Of a stretch of 64,000 nucleotides of DNA, positions 44,113 through 53,875 are shown in pieces. The notes beneath the pieces are model-generated. The model worked only from the letters and a program-made list of their open reading frames with translations. It made no database searches and was not told where the DNA came from. Numbering within the stretch: position 1 is the stretch's first letter; each line of letters begins with the position of its first letter. Source of the stretch: Ischnura elegans (taxonomy: Eukaryota; Arthropoda; Insecta; Odonata; Coenagrionidae); assembly GCF_921293095.1 (NCBI RefSeq), contig NC_060251.1:94040566-94104565 (forward strand), read 5' to 3'. Both the position numbers and the translations under genes were made by a program.

Positions 44113-46352
44113 CATCTACATCTACAAATTACCCTGCGAGCCACCTCTAGGGTGTTTGGCAGGGGGTGATCAATCACCAGCATGCAGCATGCATTTGGAC
44201 TCCCACATGCACACCACACCGTCCAAGAAACGTCCCGTATAATAACAAACTATACTACTATATGCTGTTAGAAATAGAATATAGAATAGAAATTCAGAAA
44301 CATGCAGTAAGTTTTACAGAGGTTAGTAGGCTACACTACAAGTCATGCAATCTATTTACGCGTTCTACTGCTGCCGTTATAATCTCTTATTGATCGTGGA
44401 AAAAATGACATTCGGAATCTGTCTGTTCTGCAATCTATCTCTCTTATTTTATTTATATGATCTGATCTTCCGTAGTACGTTGGCGTCCGCAAGATATGGT
44501 TAACTTCGTCAGAAAATACACTGCTCTTGAATTTATCTAAAAGGTTTAGTCTATTTTTCAATCTACGGTCCGACAGAGATTCCCATCCGAGTTTATCTAA
44601 GAGGTCAGTTACACTAACAAGACTATCGTAACGACCTTTCACATACCTGGCAGCTCTTCTTTGCACGCGTTCTAACTCTGTTATTAAGCCTTTTTCATGA
44701 GGGTCCCAAACACTGGCAGCGTATTCCAAATGTGGTCTAACGAGGGAAAAGTAGCTAATTTCTCTCACTTTGTCGTCGCACTTTCCTAATATTCTTTTAA
44801 CAAAACCCATTTTACGATTAGCTTGACCGGTTATTTCTCGAATATGTTTATTCCACGATAGATCATTATTGAGTCTAACCCCTAGATATTTCACAGATTC
44901 AACTGCCTTTAACTGCGTGCCCCGAATGACATAGTTACGCTGTAGGGAGTTATTCTTCTTCCAGAAATTCATTACGACGCATTTTTCCAAATTTAATTCT
45001 AACTGCCAAGCATCGCACCAAGCTTGGATAGCAGCAAGGTCATTCGTTAGTTCATCTATATCTTTGCTGGAACGGATTTCTCTGTAAACTACAGCGTCGT
45101 CTGCAAATAATCGTAACTTACTCTGCACTACTTCGCCAATGTCGTTTATATAAAGAAGGAATAGGAGTGGGCCAATGACACTACCCTGAGGAACGCCAGA
45201 AGTCACTCTAACCTCATTGGAGACTGCACCGTCTAATACTACTCTTTGGACGCGGTCGCTCAAAAATTCTCTAATCCAGGAAATGACATCTTCGTCTAGA
45301 CCATAAGATTTCAGTTTTATTATTAACTTTCCGTGGGGTACTTTATCAAATGCCTTTTTGAAATCAAGAAAAATCGCGTCTACTGGAATGTTGTCTTCCC
45401 CGGAGTCTAAAATATCGTGGGCGAAAAGCGCTAACTGAGTTTCGCACGATCTGCTTTTCCTGAATCCATGTTGAGTTCCCATTAATAAGTTTTGCGCGTC
45501 TAGGTGTTTCATTACCGAGCTGACTACGATGTGTTCAAGGACTTTGCGAGAGATGGACGTTAAAGATATCGGCCTGTAATTAGATGGCTGTTCCTTGTCT
45601 CCACTTTTAAATATAGGCGTTACATTAGCGATTTTCCAGTCATTAGGTACTTCGTGTTGCTTGATGGATTTACTGAATATTAACTGCAAGTAGGGGGCAA
45701 GTTCTGAGGCTAGTTCTTTATATACGCGAGAAGGGATTTCGTCTGGACCAGGTGATTTATTTGGACTAAGCGATTTCAATATATTTTCTATTCCGAGCGT
45801 ACTAATGTCAATAGCTGGCATCTTATGTAGACAGGGATTGTCATCGGTCTCGGGTGAGTTTTCGGAAGGCTCCGTGAACACGCTCTTAAAGTAGGAATTT
45901 AATAAATTGGCTTTATCGTAACTGCTTGTCAACACATCTCCATTGCCGTTTCTCAGCGAACATACGGTAGATCGTTTACCTTGAACTTCCCTAACATATG
46001 ACCAAAATGCTTTTGGGTTATCCTGTAACTGCTCTACTAGTGTATTTCTTTTAAAATTCGTGAACGCATTCCTGAACGCTTCCTTCGTGGCGGCTTTAGT
46101 CATCCTATATTTTTTAATTATTAGCTCGCGTTCATTAGCGGATAAATCCGTGCTGACTTTTTTCATTTTAGCATGACACGCTCTCTGTCGCCTCAATGAT
46201 TTTCTCACTTCCGCGTCGTACCATCTCGGTTCGCTGCCTTCTTTTACTATTTTACTAGGGATGTAGCTATTTATTCCCGAAGTTACGAGCGAAAGAAAAG
46301 CTTTCCAAGTATTCTCTACATTTAACTTTAACACTGATTCTTGAAACTCGGG
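44113..46352 (-). mobile_element. Family A LINE, 5'-truncated, intact reading frame
   Basis: 2.24-kb copy. Its 3' tail is at 44113 and its 5' truncation point near 46352, where the match to copy 1 begins (CCCGAGTTTCAAGAATCAG, equal to 40862-40880). The endonuclease is lost. It is a near-identical inverted partner of 40855-43107, about 1.0 kb away. Fragment 46463-46775 beyond it is another, older family A copy. Confidence 0.93.
44352..46352 (-). CDS. Truncated LINE ORF2: reverse transcriptase and C-terminal domain, uninterrupted
   Basis: The annotated open frame extends to 46406, but its first ~17 residues (MSIWQVLPMNECISIIS) are flank. LINE sequence starts at FPEFQESVLKLN. The RT is complete: NYRPISLTSISRKV, QHGFRKSRSCETQLALF, FLDFKKAFDKVPHGK, SGVPQGSVIGPLLFLLYIND, LRLFADDAVVYREI. 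The C-terminal region is uninterrupted to FFPRSIRDYNGSSRTRK and stop. No frameshift is seen over about 665 residues, which fits a recent insertion. Without endonuclease or promoter it is not expected to move by itself. It gives the best RT reference for the family here. Confidence 0.9.
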   Translation of the reverse strand, partial: PEFQESVLKLNVENTWKAFLSLVTSGINSYIPSKIVKEGSEPRWYDAEVRKSLRRQRACHAKMKKVSTDLSANERELIIKKYRMTKAATKEAFRNAFTNFKRNTLVEQLQDNPKAFWSYVREVQGKRSTVCSLRNGNGDVLTSSYDKANLLNSYFKSVFTEPSENSPETDDNPCLHKMPAIDISTLGIENILKSLSPNKSPGPDEIPSRVYKELASELAPYLQLIFSKSIKQHEVPNDWKIANVTPIFKSGDKEQPSNYRPISLTSISRKVLEHIVVSSVMKHLDAQNLLMGTQHGFRKSRSCETQLALFAHDILDSGEDNIPVDAIFLDFKKAFDKVPHGKLIIKLKSYGLDEDVISWIREFLSDRVQRVVLDGAVSNEVRVTSGVPQGSVIGPLLFLLYINDIGEVVQSKLRLFADDAVVYREIRSSKDIDELTNDLAAIQAWCDAWQLELNLEKCVVMNFWKKNNSLQRNYVIRGTQLKAVESVKYLGVRLNNDLSWNKHIREITGQANRKMGFVKRILGKCDDKVREISYFSLVRPHLEYAASVWDPHEKGLITELERVQRRAARYVKGRYDSLVSVTDLLDKLGWESLSDRRLKNRLNLLDKFKSSVFSDEVNHILRTPTYYGRSDHINKIREIDCRTDRFRMSFFPRSIRDYNGSSRTRK

Positions 46353-46462
46353 GAAAGAAATTATGCTAATACATTCATTCATAGGCAAAACTTGCCAAAT
46401 ACTCATTAAAGTTTTCTGCCAATAAAGCTAGAACCCACAAAACATGTTGCCAGAAAAAATAA

Positions 46463-46775
46463 GAAACTTCGGAGACATGCATTAAGGTATAAAACTTAGT
46501 AGACTACAATAGAAGTCATCTAGTCTATTTGTGGGTTCTAACGCTGCCGTTATAGTCTCTTATTGATCGTGGGAAAAAACACATTCTGAATCTGTCTGTT
46601 TTACAATCTATCTCTCTTATTTTATCTATATGATCTGATCTTCCCTAGTATTCTGGTGTTCGTAAGATATGGGTAACTTCGTTAGGAAAGACACTGCCTT
46701 TGAATTTATCTAAAAGATTTAGTCTATTTTTCAGTCTATGGTCTTACAGAGATTCCCATCCGAGTTTATCTAACA
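46463..46775 (-). mobile_element. Family A LINE fragment without tail
   Basis: UTR end (GACATGCATTAAGG), then the C-terminal coding block in reverse (SFFPRSI, RKIR, YISRILGKI region) to about LDKLGWESL. The last 100 bp of the 3' end are missing at the left, unlike all other copies, so it was cut by a later event at its left side. Confidence 0.7.
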
Positions 46776-46889
46776 ATGCGAGTCCACTGACAACAACTGA
46801 AGCCTCACGATGGTCAGATGAAAAATATCGTTGGGGGTCAGGTAGAAGGGAAGAATATATCATACATTTGGATTTAATAAGGGGTGAAT

Positions 46890-47060
46890 GCATAATATTA
46901 GAGAAAGGTGTCGTATGAGATGCATGGCAAGGAGTGAAAGGTGTACAAGAGAAATATTACGTAAGTGCTAGAAGATCAGCTGAGGAGAGAATATAGCGGA
47001 CAACTGCGTCAGACCAATCTTCGGATTGATGACTGACGATGAAGATGATGGGTACCGCAG
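46890..47060 (+). mobile_element. RTE-like LINE 3' end
   Basis: Plus strand reads RRSAEERI, stop, RTTASDQSSD, then a GATGAAGATGATG tail. The ADR/EER-WRTTASDQSSD ending is typical of RTE-type ORF ends in arthropods. Degenerate fragment. Confidence 0.5.
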
Positions 47061-47430
47061 AGTAAACGCATACGATACGAACGCGATATAAGATACTCAC
47101 TGTGGTAGAGTCACCGCAAGCGTGCTAGGGTGAATCTCACCCGGAAGAAGGATAGGTGTCGTGAAAAGGATGAAAGCAGGCGCTAGTGGATGAGGCCCGA
47201 AGATGGCTTATGTATGAAAAAACATTCGTTATATCATGTAAATCGACTGAATACCATTTGCGACCGAAGTTATGTACCGAGATCTTCTAAACTCGAAGCC
47301 ACTGCCTTCGCATTAATAACACTTTAACAACAAACAATGGTTTCATGCGGTATTTTTCCATCCTACGAGCTTGCCAGCAAAAATTATCAAAACCATAAGG
47401 AGATCAAAGAATCAACTAGCGTTTATATAG

Positions 47431-47502
47431 TTATCAATAACAAACACTTTGTTACTCCCACAAAATATTTCAAGGAAGTAACAAAGTGTATTTTATTGAT
47501 AA
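47431..47502. repeat. 26-nt inverted repeat with 20-nt loop
   Basis: TTATCAATAACAAACACTTT and onward (47431-47456) pairs with AGTAACAAAGTGTATTTTAT and onward (47477-47502). MITE-like hairpin or transcription-level hairpin. No flanking duplication was found. Confidence 0.7.
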
Positions 47503-47549
47503 TATGGAACCCTTCCACCACGTACAAGCTTCAAGTTTCGATTTATTTA

Positions 47550-47795
47550 TTTTTAGTTGTAGACCCTTCTGCCTGTCCATCTACGATTGATTTTAACAGG
47601 CCATCATGCCTCATATTGTGGCCTACTAAGTTTCCCGTCTTCTTCTTAATTTTGTCGAAGTCTACTCTTTCTCACTCTTCTGAACACTTCCTCATTGCTC
47701 ACGTTGGTCGATCCATTTTATCTTCATCATTAATCAGTGGCACCAGATTTATAATGCATCCACTGTTACCTTCTCTTCTGCTGCAAACGTCCAAG
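47550..47795 (-). mobile_element. RTE-like LINE C-terminal remnant
   Basis: Minus strand reads NLVPLINDEDKMDRPT, then after a frame change a block like SNEEVFRRV, and KIKKKTGNLVGHNMRHDGLL then KSIVDGQAEG. This is the conserved end of RTE-type ORFs (NWVGHVLRHD, LLK-I-EG). Frameshifted and truncated. Confidence 0.55.
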
Positions 47796-47796
47796 C

Positions 47797-48033
47797 CTCT
47801 ACATCTACATAATACCCTGCGAGCCACCTCTAGGGTGTTTAGCAGGGGGTGATCAATCACCAGCATGCAGCATGCAATTGGATTCCCACATGCACACCAC
47901 ACGGTCCAAAAAAAACGTTACGCATACTTTGTGGTGTGCATGTGGGAGTCCAAATGCATGCTGCATGCTGGTGATTGATCACCCCCTGCCAAACGCCCTA
48001 GAGGTGGCTCGCAGGATATTACGTAGATGTAGA
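47797..48033. mobile_element. Two family A tails head to head (inverted pair)
   Basis: A minus-strand tail (47797-47935) is directly followed by a plus-strand tail (47933-48033). The arms share over 100 bp, for example GGTGATCAATCACCAGCATG and its complement, with almost no spacer. The tail ends point outward. Confidence 0.85.
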
Positions 48034-48061
48034 CTTCTAAATTATACTACCCATTTCACAT

Positions 48062-48266
48062 TGGGCACGTAATTGCGCAATCTGACATGTGAACGAAGGC
48101 GCAGTCAAAATTGCGTCGTGTAAAGCGGTGAATTGCTAGAGCGAATGCGAGAATGCGTGATGGTGAGATGGCAAAATATCCCCTATTCTAATTTCGTTCA
48201 TGCATTCGCGCAATTCCACGCCATTTTAGAAATTAATGCAGTTCTAGCCTGCGCAATTCCGTGCAC
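48062..48266. mobile_element. Probable MITE with GCACG-AATTGCGCA inverted ends
   Basis: Left GGCACGTAATTGCGCAAT and right TGCGCAATTCCGTGCACC are inverted with one or two changes. Internal AATTGCG motifs repeat. No clear target duplication was seen, so the superfamily is unknown. Confidence 0.5.
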
Positions 48267-48274
48267 CGCGCCTT

Positions 48275-48525
48275 TAGAAGTCAAAACAATTTCGTTCGTT
48301 TGAGACTAGTCCAGAATTTCTCAAGACGAGTCTCAAATGAAGGAAATCCACTCATATCCTCAGCTTTATCACTTTGTTTACGCTTCCTTCCTTTCTTTTT
48401 TTCCTCCATGTCATTGCCAGCTCCGTTGACATTTGCTCCGCGCATATCACCCGCTTTATATTTTTCCGGTCTTGGATTCATCGCTTTCTTTTCGGCGTCG
48501 TCAGAAGAGGACTTTCCCTTTTAAT
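48275..48525 (-). other. Unrecognised basic ORF, possible host exon
   Basis: Minus-strand frame reads GKSSSDDAEKKAMNPRPEKY, continues through MEEKKKGRKRKQSDKAED to a stop after SLKRTKLF. The mixed acidic/basic lysine-rich composition looks more protein-like than neighbouring ORFs. An in-frame TAA lies just upstream with AAAAG before GGAAAG, so an acceptor site is possible but weak. No family recognised. Confidence 0.15.
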
Positions 48526-48732
48526 CCGATAAGTCCTCTCACATATGCTCCTATCTCTATTCGAAGCCTTTCTTCTCGTCCGTTGGACGGAAGCGGATTG
48601 GTTCGTTTTTTGTTCGCCCTTGATGTGGGAATGAATGTTACGATATGCGGGAGCATTTTTTCTTTTCGAAACTGGAAAATTCATTTTTTGTTGCATTCCT
48701 CATTTCAAGCAATTTTTCTAATGTTTCTGGTT

Positions 48733-48930
48733 CAACATAGTATTCTGCGAGACATTTCCTGGGTGTTTTGGAGGGAGTGAATGATCACTGGCATGTAATG
48801 GGTACGCCCTATACACCTACATTATACCCTGAGAGCCATCCCAATGGTGTTTGGCAGGGGGTGACCAATCGCAATTATGCGATCCTTACGTGCGCACCAC
48901 AAGATCACAGAATATACTCTATTATACAGT
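48733..48930 (-). mobile_element. Two degenerate family A-type tails in tandem
   Basis: First: TATTCTGCGAGACATTTCCT then GAATGATCACTGGCATG (48733-48800). Second: TACATTATACCCTGAGAGCC, GTGTTTGGCAGGGGGTGACC and GCGCACCACAAGATCAC (48813-48905). Same orientation, both old. Confidence 0.6.
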
Positions 48931-48974
48931 CATAAAAATACATATAGCAGTTAGAAATACTTGCACATTCATTG

Positions 48975-50515
48975 AAAGCTAAAACTCGCAAACGCGTAGG
49001 AACATTCGCTTAGTAATTCGATATTTAGTTAGTGATGGCGACATAGCTTTTCTAGCTTGACATTGCTTTGCGATGTAGCTTAGTGCATTTTTGGGGGAAA
49101 TAATAACTCTGCCAGTATATGACAATAACTAAAACGGATTATAATAAGATCAGGTCTGATTGGAATGTTCAAGCGATTTTCCTCAATAACAAACGTATTT
49201 TGAATCAATGGTCTGTGATCCTTAACTCTCAGGCCTTATGATTTGAATATAAATAAATATTGCCACCGGAAGCAAAAATTGATACAAAAAACATGTGCAC
49301 GTATCTAAATTTAGTGTTGTTTTGCACCACCAAACTGTAGATATCACTCTGTTGGAACTCACATTATCAGGAAGTTGCGCTGTATTTCAAAGGCCGCGGT
49401 TGTTGTTGTTTGCATTTCTCGAGGGCAACAATGAGGTTCTCAGAAAACTCGAGATACATACGCGACAATGTAGTCTGCAGTTCGCGTCGTTTTCCACGCT
49501 TGGTTGGCCGAATGGGGCCTTATCTCGGGAGACCACGTGACTCACGCATCAACAAGGGAAACGCTTTTTCGTGCGCGGCCCTTGTTCCATGCGATGGGCA
49601 TCTCTTCAGCTTCACTTCGACACGAGCGTCGAATGATCTCTGACCTCTTCTCCGACCAATAGTAAGCCGCTCGCTTTCAGTTCATTGGTTGGGATATCGA
49701 GGGAATATTCTAGATTCCGAAGGCGGAAAATTAATGGAGGGTGTTGGTATGGCGGTAGGGAAAAAAGGAGCGAAGAAATCAAATTCAATTGGATCCGAAA
49801 ATAGAACGGGGACCGGTCATCGTCTGACCCTCCAGACGCAAGGGCTGGCAAGACCTTCAATGAGGAAGTAAATGTGTACGAAGGCTCGGAATTTCGATGA
49901 AAATCATTTTTCATGCATTTCGAAAGTTGCAGATTAAACGCATATCTCGTATCTTCTATATAATTTCTACTGTATAGATACCTTTTTCTCAACTTATACG
50001 CAACCAAACTCTACAAATGAGGTACCAAAATGCACAGAATTTATCATGAAGAACATGCGACGGCATGTCTTACTTCCTAAATATTTCTATTGTTTCCTAA
50101 AATTGGTTTTTAAATAATAAAAAAAAAACAAAAAAAAAACAAAGAAAACAAAACCGGTAAATATTCCTGACGTTAACGGCGCACAAACTGATACATTTGT
50201 TCATTTGCAACAATATCTCGCATTCTTTAAATAACCTTTATCAAAATGCGGCTGATTCCACATACAAGTCTCCTGTTGATACGTAAGTATGAGTAATCAT
50301 GTGCGTTTAACAGAGGATAGTGTAATTACTTCCAATGTTGTGTTTAAAGAGGTCCTCTGACCTCAATTTGTACATGAACATTCCAATTAAATTTGTACAT
50401 AAGACCCTGCCTTTTTTTCTACATTTTAAAATTAGAAACGCGCCTATCCCTCTGTGGACGTGCATTGAAAAGAGCGGGGGAAGCCCGCTGGGAGCGGGCG
50501 AAGCACGCTCGTATC
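48975..50515. other. No supported gene
   Basis: ORFs of 70-131 aa over 49295-50007 lie on both strands and show no motif. A-rich low complexity at 50118-50155. Confidence 0.35.
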
Positions 50516-50517
50516 AT

Positions 50518-50592
50518 ATAATGCTGGAGATAGATCATGCCCTGCCGAACACCCTAGAGGTGGCTCGCAGAGTATTATGTAGATGTAGATGC
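50518..50592 (+). mobile_element. Family A LINE tail, short copy
   Basis: ATGCTGGAGATAGATCATGC, CGAACACCCTAGAGGTGGCT and TATTATGTAGATGTAGATGC. Confidence 0.75.
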
Positions 50593-50679
50593 AAAATGCA
50601 TATCGCATATCTCGCCAACATATATCTCTTGTCTGGCCTTTTTATGACTGGACAGCTAAAGAATATTGAGTATTTGCGG

Positions 50680-50985
50680 GAACTATGTTTTGGTTGATAA
50701 CATTTGCAGTGCCTGGGAACGAATTAATTCTGGTGTACCACAAGGCTTAATACTGGGGCCAATGTTATTATCGATGCCGGTAAATGAATAGTGTACCTAT
50801 TAATTAAATTTTATGACTGTATTTGCTGACTATTTTGCCTCTTTTATGATGAACTGTCGGCAGAGAGTAGTTCAAGTGTAGTCAGATATAATATAATTTT
50901 GGAAATAGTGAAAGTTTTGATACTTCTCCCCTGCCAAACACCCTAGATGTGGCTCGCAGGGTATTATGTAGATGTACATGCACGC
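50680..50985 (+). mobile_element. Divergent LINE RT fragment joined to a family A-type tail
   Basis: 50717-50772 reads ERINSGVPQGLILGPMLLS, the RT block with the conserved GVPQG. A shared tail follows at 50927-50985 (CTGCCAAACACCCTAGATGT, then GATGTA). About 150 bp between them is unreadable, so the element has an internal deletion or is two adjacent insertions. Confidence 0.6.
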
Positions 50986-51136
50986 GCCTTACGAATATGA
51001 CCACTTTTGACATCAATTACACTGTCTAATAATGCATGACAGACAATTTGGAACAATCTTAATTTTATGATATTTAACACCAACTTAAATGTAGCATGAA
51101 TTTAAAATGTAAACATATAGGGACTTAAATTAAAAA

Positions 51137-51182
51137 AGAACTTTGTGCTTTCACATTAATTAATGTGAAAGCACAAAGTTCT
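51137..51182. repeat. Perfect 46-nt palindrome
   Basis: AGAACTTTGTGCTTTCACAT and onward is its own reverse complement, centred on ATTAAT. Outer A+T-rich arms (TTAAATTAAAAA/TTTAATTTAA) extend the pairing. No duplication of flanks recognised. Confidence 0.85.
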
Positions 51183-51686
51183 TCTTGTTTAATTTAATTA
51201 TGAATCACTTTCACCAAGTTACGCCTCAAATAATCAATTTTATATAGGGACTTATATTAAAAGTCAATGCCAAGAAGTCGAACCTAATGAAATACCTTTT
51301 CTTAAAACATGCCAAATTCATATCCAAAATTAATTTGCTGGTTCGGGCATGTGGTTTTTCACTAAAAAATATTTTGGCTCATTCAGTTGTTTTTATTGCT
51401 AGAAGTGGGCGCTGTGTGTTAAGAGTCCACGTGTCAAAACTGCATACGCAGGGTTATCTAAAACGGATCCCGCTTTGCGCGTGTCCTATCTCAGCTCACG
51501 GCGAACTACATACTTGCTTTGCCGCGCGCAAATGGGATATCATTTCTGGGAAAGCGAGACGGGTATTGTTGAAGCGGTTTGAAGTAGTTGACCAGTTCCT
51601 AGGCTAGAAATGTGGAGCTGAATTAACGTCAGATTCATTTTCTTTTCCGCTTTACACTTTCGTGGCAATTTCTTAATACTTATCCA

Positions 51687-52010
51687 CATCTACATAATAC
51701 CCTGCGAGCCACCTCTAGGGTGTTTGGCAGGGGGTGATCAATCACCAGCATGCAGCATGAAATTGGACTCCTACATGCACACCACACAGTTCAAAAAAGT
51801 CACGTATACTAACAAATCATACTACCATATGCTGTTAGAAATAATAATAAAATTAAGAAAAATGCATTAAGTTTTACATAGGTTAGTAGACTACACTGCA
51901 AGTCATCTAATCTATTTATGCGTTCTATCACTGCCGTTATAATCTCTTATAACATACTGGAAACGCTGCACTTTTTATCGTAACAACTCATCACGACTTA
52001 TGGTTAATAG
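51687..52010 (-). mobile_element. Chimeric LINE 3' end: family A tail and UTR joined to family C coding sequence
   Basis: From 51687 the tail and UTR are family A, to the coding end CTGCCGTTATAATCTCTTA at about 51947. From there CATACTGGAAACGCTGCACT and TTTTATCGTAACAACTCATC match family C sequence seen at 35920-36000. Confidence 0.65.
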
Positions 52011-52430
52011 CAATAATAATTTGGTAATATTCTGGGGTAATAATTTGGTACTATAAAACCTTGGCCAACACCTTTTATTAAAAGTTGTTGGCCATTTCAG
52101 TTTGCAGCAACTGGAATGCATCCGCCAGAAATGTTTATCTCGATGGCGGAACAGCGACGCTGCTAAGTTCACCGCATGCACTTGAAAGTGTTGAGTGCAC
52201 CCCGTGTGTCTACGTTATCTCCGTGAACGCACCCTCGTTTCCGCTCCGTGCGTGGTCCTTTCATTCATTCCGTCGAAGCGGTGAAACAACTGACGCGGAG
52301 ATAGCGTGTCATCCGAGTGCGGCGTGCGACAGGCCACGGCTGAATGCGACACGACTGCGTCCACACGTGCCACCGCGGAAAAACGAGGCGCGTTTCCATT
52401 TTCACACATGGATCGCGCGAGATGAAGATG
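52011..52430. other. No supported gene
   Basis: GC-rich part 52190-52400 has ORFs on both strands without motifs. Confidence 0.3.
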
Positions 52431-52690
52431 AAAGAAATAGACTGCAGAACAGAGAGATATAAGTTGTCATTCTCTCTTATGGTTATCAGGGACAGTAAAA
52501 GGTCGCTATGTCGACTAAATGCATGTAGTTTTTTTACTTCACGCTTATTCTTGACTTGCTTCGCAGAACAGAGAGATTTAAGTTGTCATTCTCTCCTGTG
52601 GTTATCAGGGATAGAAAAAGGTCGCTATGTAGGCTAAATGCATGTAGTTTTTTACATCACGATTATTCTTGAGTTGCTTCGTCAGTCTGT
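52430..52690 (+). mobile_element. Family C LINE C-terminus with 119-bp tandem duplication
   Basis: MKEIDCRTERYKLSFSLMVI followed by RDSKRS is the family C terminal block. CAGAACAGAGAGAT begins at 52445 and again at 52564, with the following about 110 bp repeated with few changes (AAGTTGTCATTCTCTC, GGTCGCTATGT, TAAATGCATGTAG). Nothing else of the LINE is attached. Confidence 0.7.
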
Positions 52691-52849
52691 TTCATCGATG
52701 GAATCATGTGGTTGATAGTTAACTAACTTCCCATTGTCGGATCGGGTTGATATTTCGATACCTCCACTGCGCAAACGCTCATCAATCCCCAATCAATTCC
52801 GCTAATCCAGTAGCCCAACAATATAAGTGCGCTCAGTTTAGCGGGGGGG

Positions 52850-53391
52850 ATTGTAGTGTTAGGGAGTAGCAATATCCGTCGTGTGATGGTCCCGTTACGG
52901 GAAAGGGCAAACCGCGAGGGAGTAAGCGACCGTGTAACATCATGGTGCATCCCTGGTGGCGGTGTCCTCAGGTGACGCAGGCGGTTGGTGCGGCGGTACG
53001 GGGCACGAAGTGCTCCAGACTGCGGGTTGTGGCTCATGTCGGCGTCATTGATGCCACCTTCCGTGGATCTGAGGAAATTCTAGATTCCCTCCGGAATCTG
53101 AATGCCGAAGTGAAGCGGGTGGGTGGGACCATTGGGGTCGGCATGGAGCTTTCGATTTGCAGTCTTGTCCCGAGGATCGATCGTGGCTCTCGGGTTTGGA
53201 GCCGAGTGGAAGGCATAAACCAGAGGCTGCGTCGTTTCTGCACGGACATCGGAGCCTCCTTCGTGGACCTTAGGCCGGCAATCCGATCGTGTCGGATCCC
53301 TCTGAACCGTTCGGGAGTCCACTACACGGCCGAGTCGGCTAGTCGTGTAGCGAGTAGCATATGTGAGCACTTCAGGTCTTTTTTAGAGTAG
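52850..53391 (+). pseudogene. LINE ORF1-like protein with SGNH esterase domain, one frameshift
   Basis: First frame (from 52850) reads IVVLGSSNIRRVMVPLRERA, then SWCIPGGGVLR and TGA at 52973. The second frame resumes there: VTQAVG, RLRVVAHVGVIDATFRGSEE, SLVPRIDRGSRVW, VEGINQRLRRFC, FVDLRP, NRSGVHYTAESASRVASSIC, stop at 53389-53391. One missing G near 52971 explains the break. The order matches SGNH hydrolases found in ORF1 of CR1/L2-type LINEs: Ser in GSSN, Gly block, HVG block, and His in GVHYT. The usual Asn of HVGTND is Ile here, so catalysis is doubtful. RT pieces of family A follow 300 bp downstream, so it may be the family's ORF1. Confidence 0.7.
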
Positions 53392-53419
53392 AGAGTAGGG
53401 CAGAGTGTAGATTAGTGGG

Positions 53420-53732
53420 TTGAAAAATAAAGGGGTAAATTCAAAAATTTTCACATGCAAAAATTCTTCCAGAAATGAGAATAGAGTATTAGAAAGAAAA
53501 ATCGGCGTTTCAGAATCAGCATTACCGATTAACAATAATACAGGTATTACATTTAAGCACGAGAAGCGTCAGTCGAGCAATGATTTCAAAGGCAGTCAAG
53601 GCTCGAGTCATTTTAATGGTGAGACAATAACATATGCATTTCCATTTATCAGCGGTATAGAGCTGGAAAATAGTTTGATCGACAAGAGCAAATCAGAATT
53701 AGTCCCGAATCGCAATAATACTAGTTCTTCTT
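53420..53732 (+). other. Possible start of LINE ORF2 or ORF1-ORF2 spacer
   Basis: An open frame starts 29 bp after the ORF1-like stop. It is rich in Lys, Asn and Ser and has no domain I recognise. Its position between ORF1-like and RT sequences suggests the N-terminal extension of ORF2, but no other copy is available in the window to compare. Confidence 0.3.
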
Positions 53733-53871
53733 CCAGAAATTCATTACGACGCATTTTTCAAATTTAATTCTAACTGCCAAGCATCGTACCACGCTTGGAT
53801 AGCAGCAAGGTCACTCGTTAGTTCATCATTTTTCAACCCACTATTATATTTACACTCTGCCGTACTCTCTA
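53733..53871 (-). mobile_element. Inverted family A RT piece fused to ORF1-end sequence
   Basis: Minus strand: the ORF1 end region (53828-53871, inverted copy of 53388-53427) is joined directly to TGATGAACTAACGAGTGACC and the RT block for ELTNDLAAIQAWYDAWQLEL, ending at FWKK (53733). Endonuclease and most RT sequence are missing between the two parts. Confidence 0.7.
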
Positions 53872-53875
53872 TATA

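Noticed and set aside
47797-48033. Inverted tails as a DNA transposon with terminal inverted repeats
   Set aside because: Both arms are family A LINE 3' ends with the GATGTA side outward. A retrotransposon origin explains them better.
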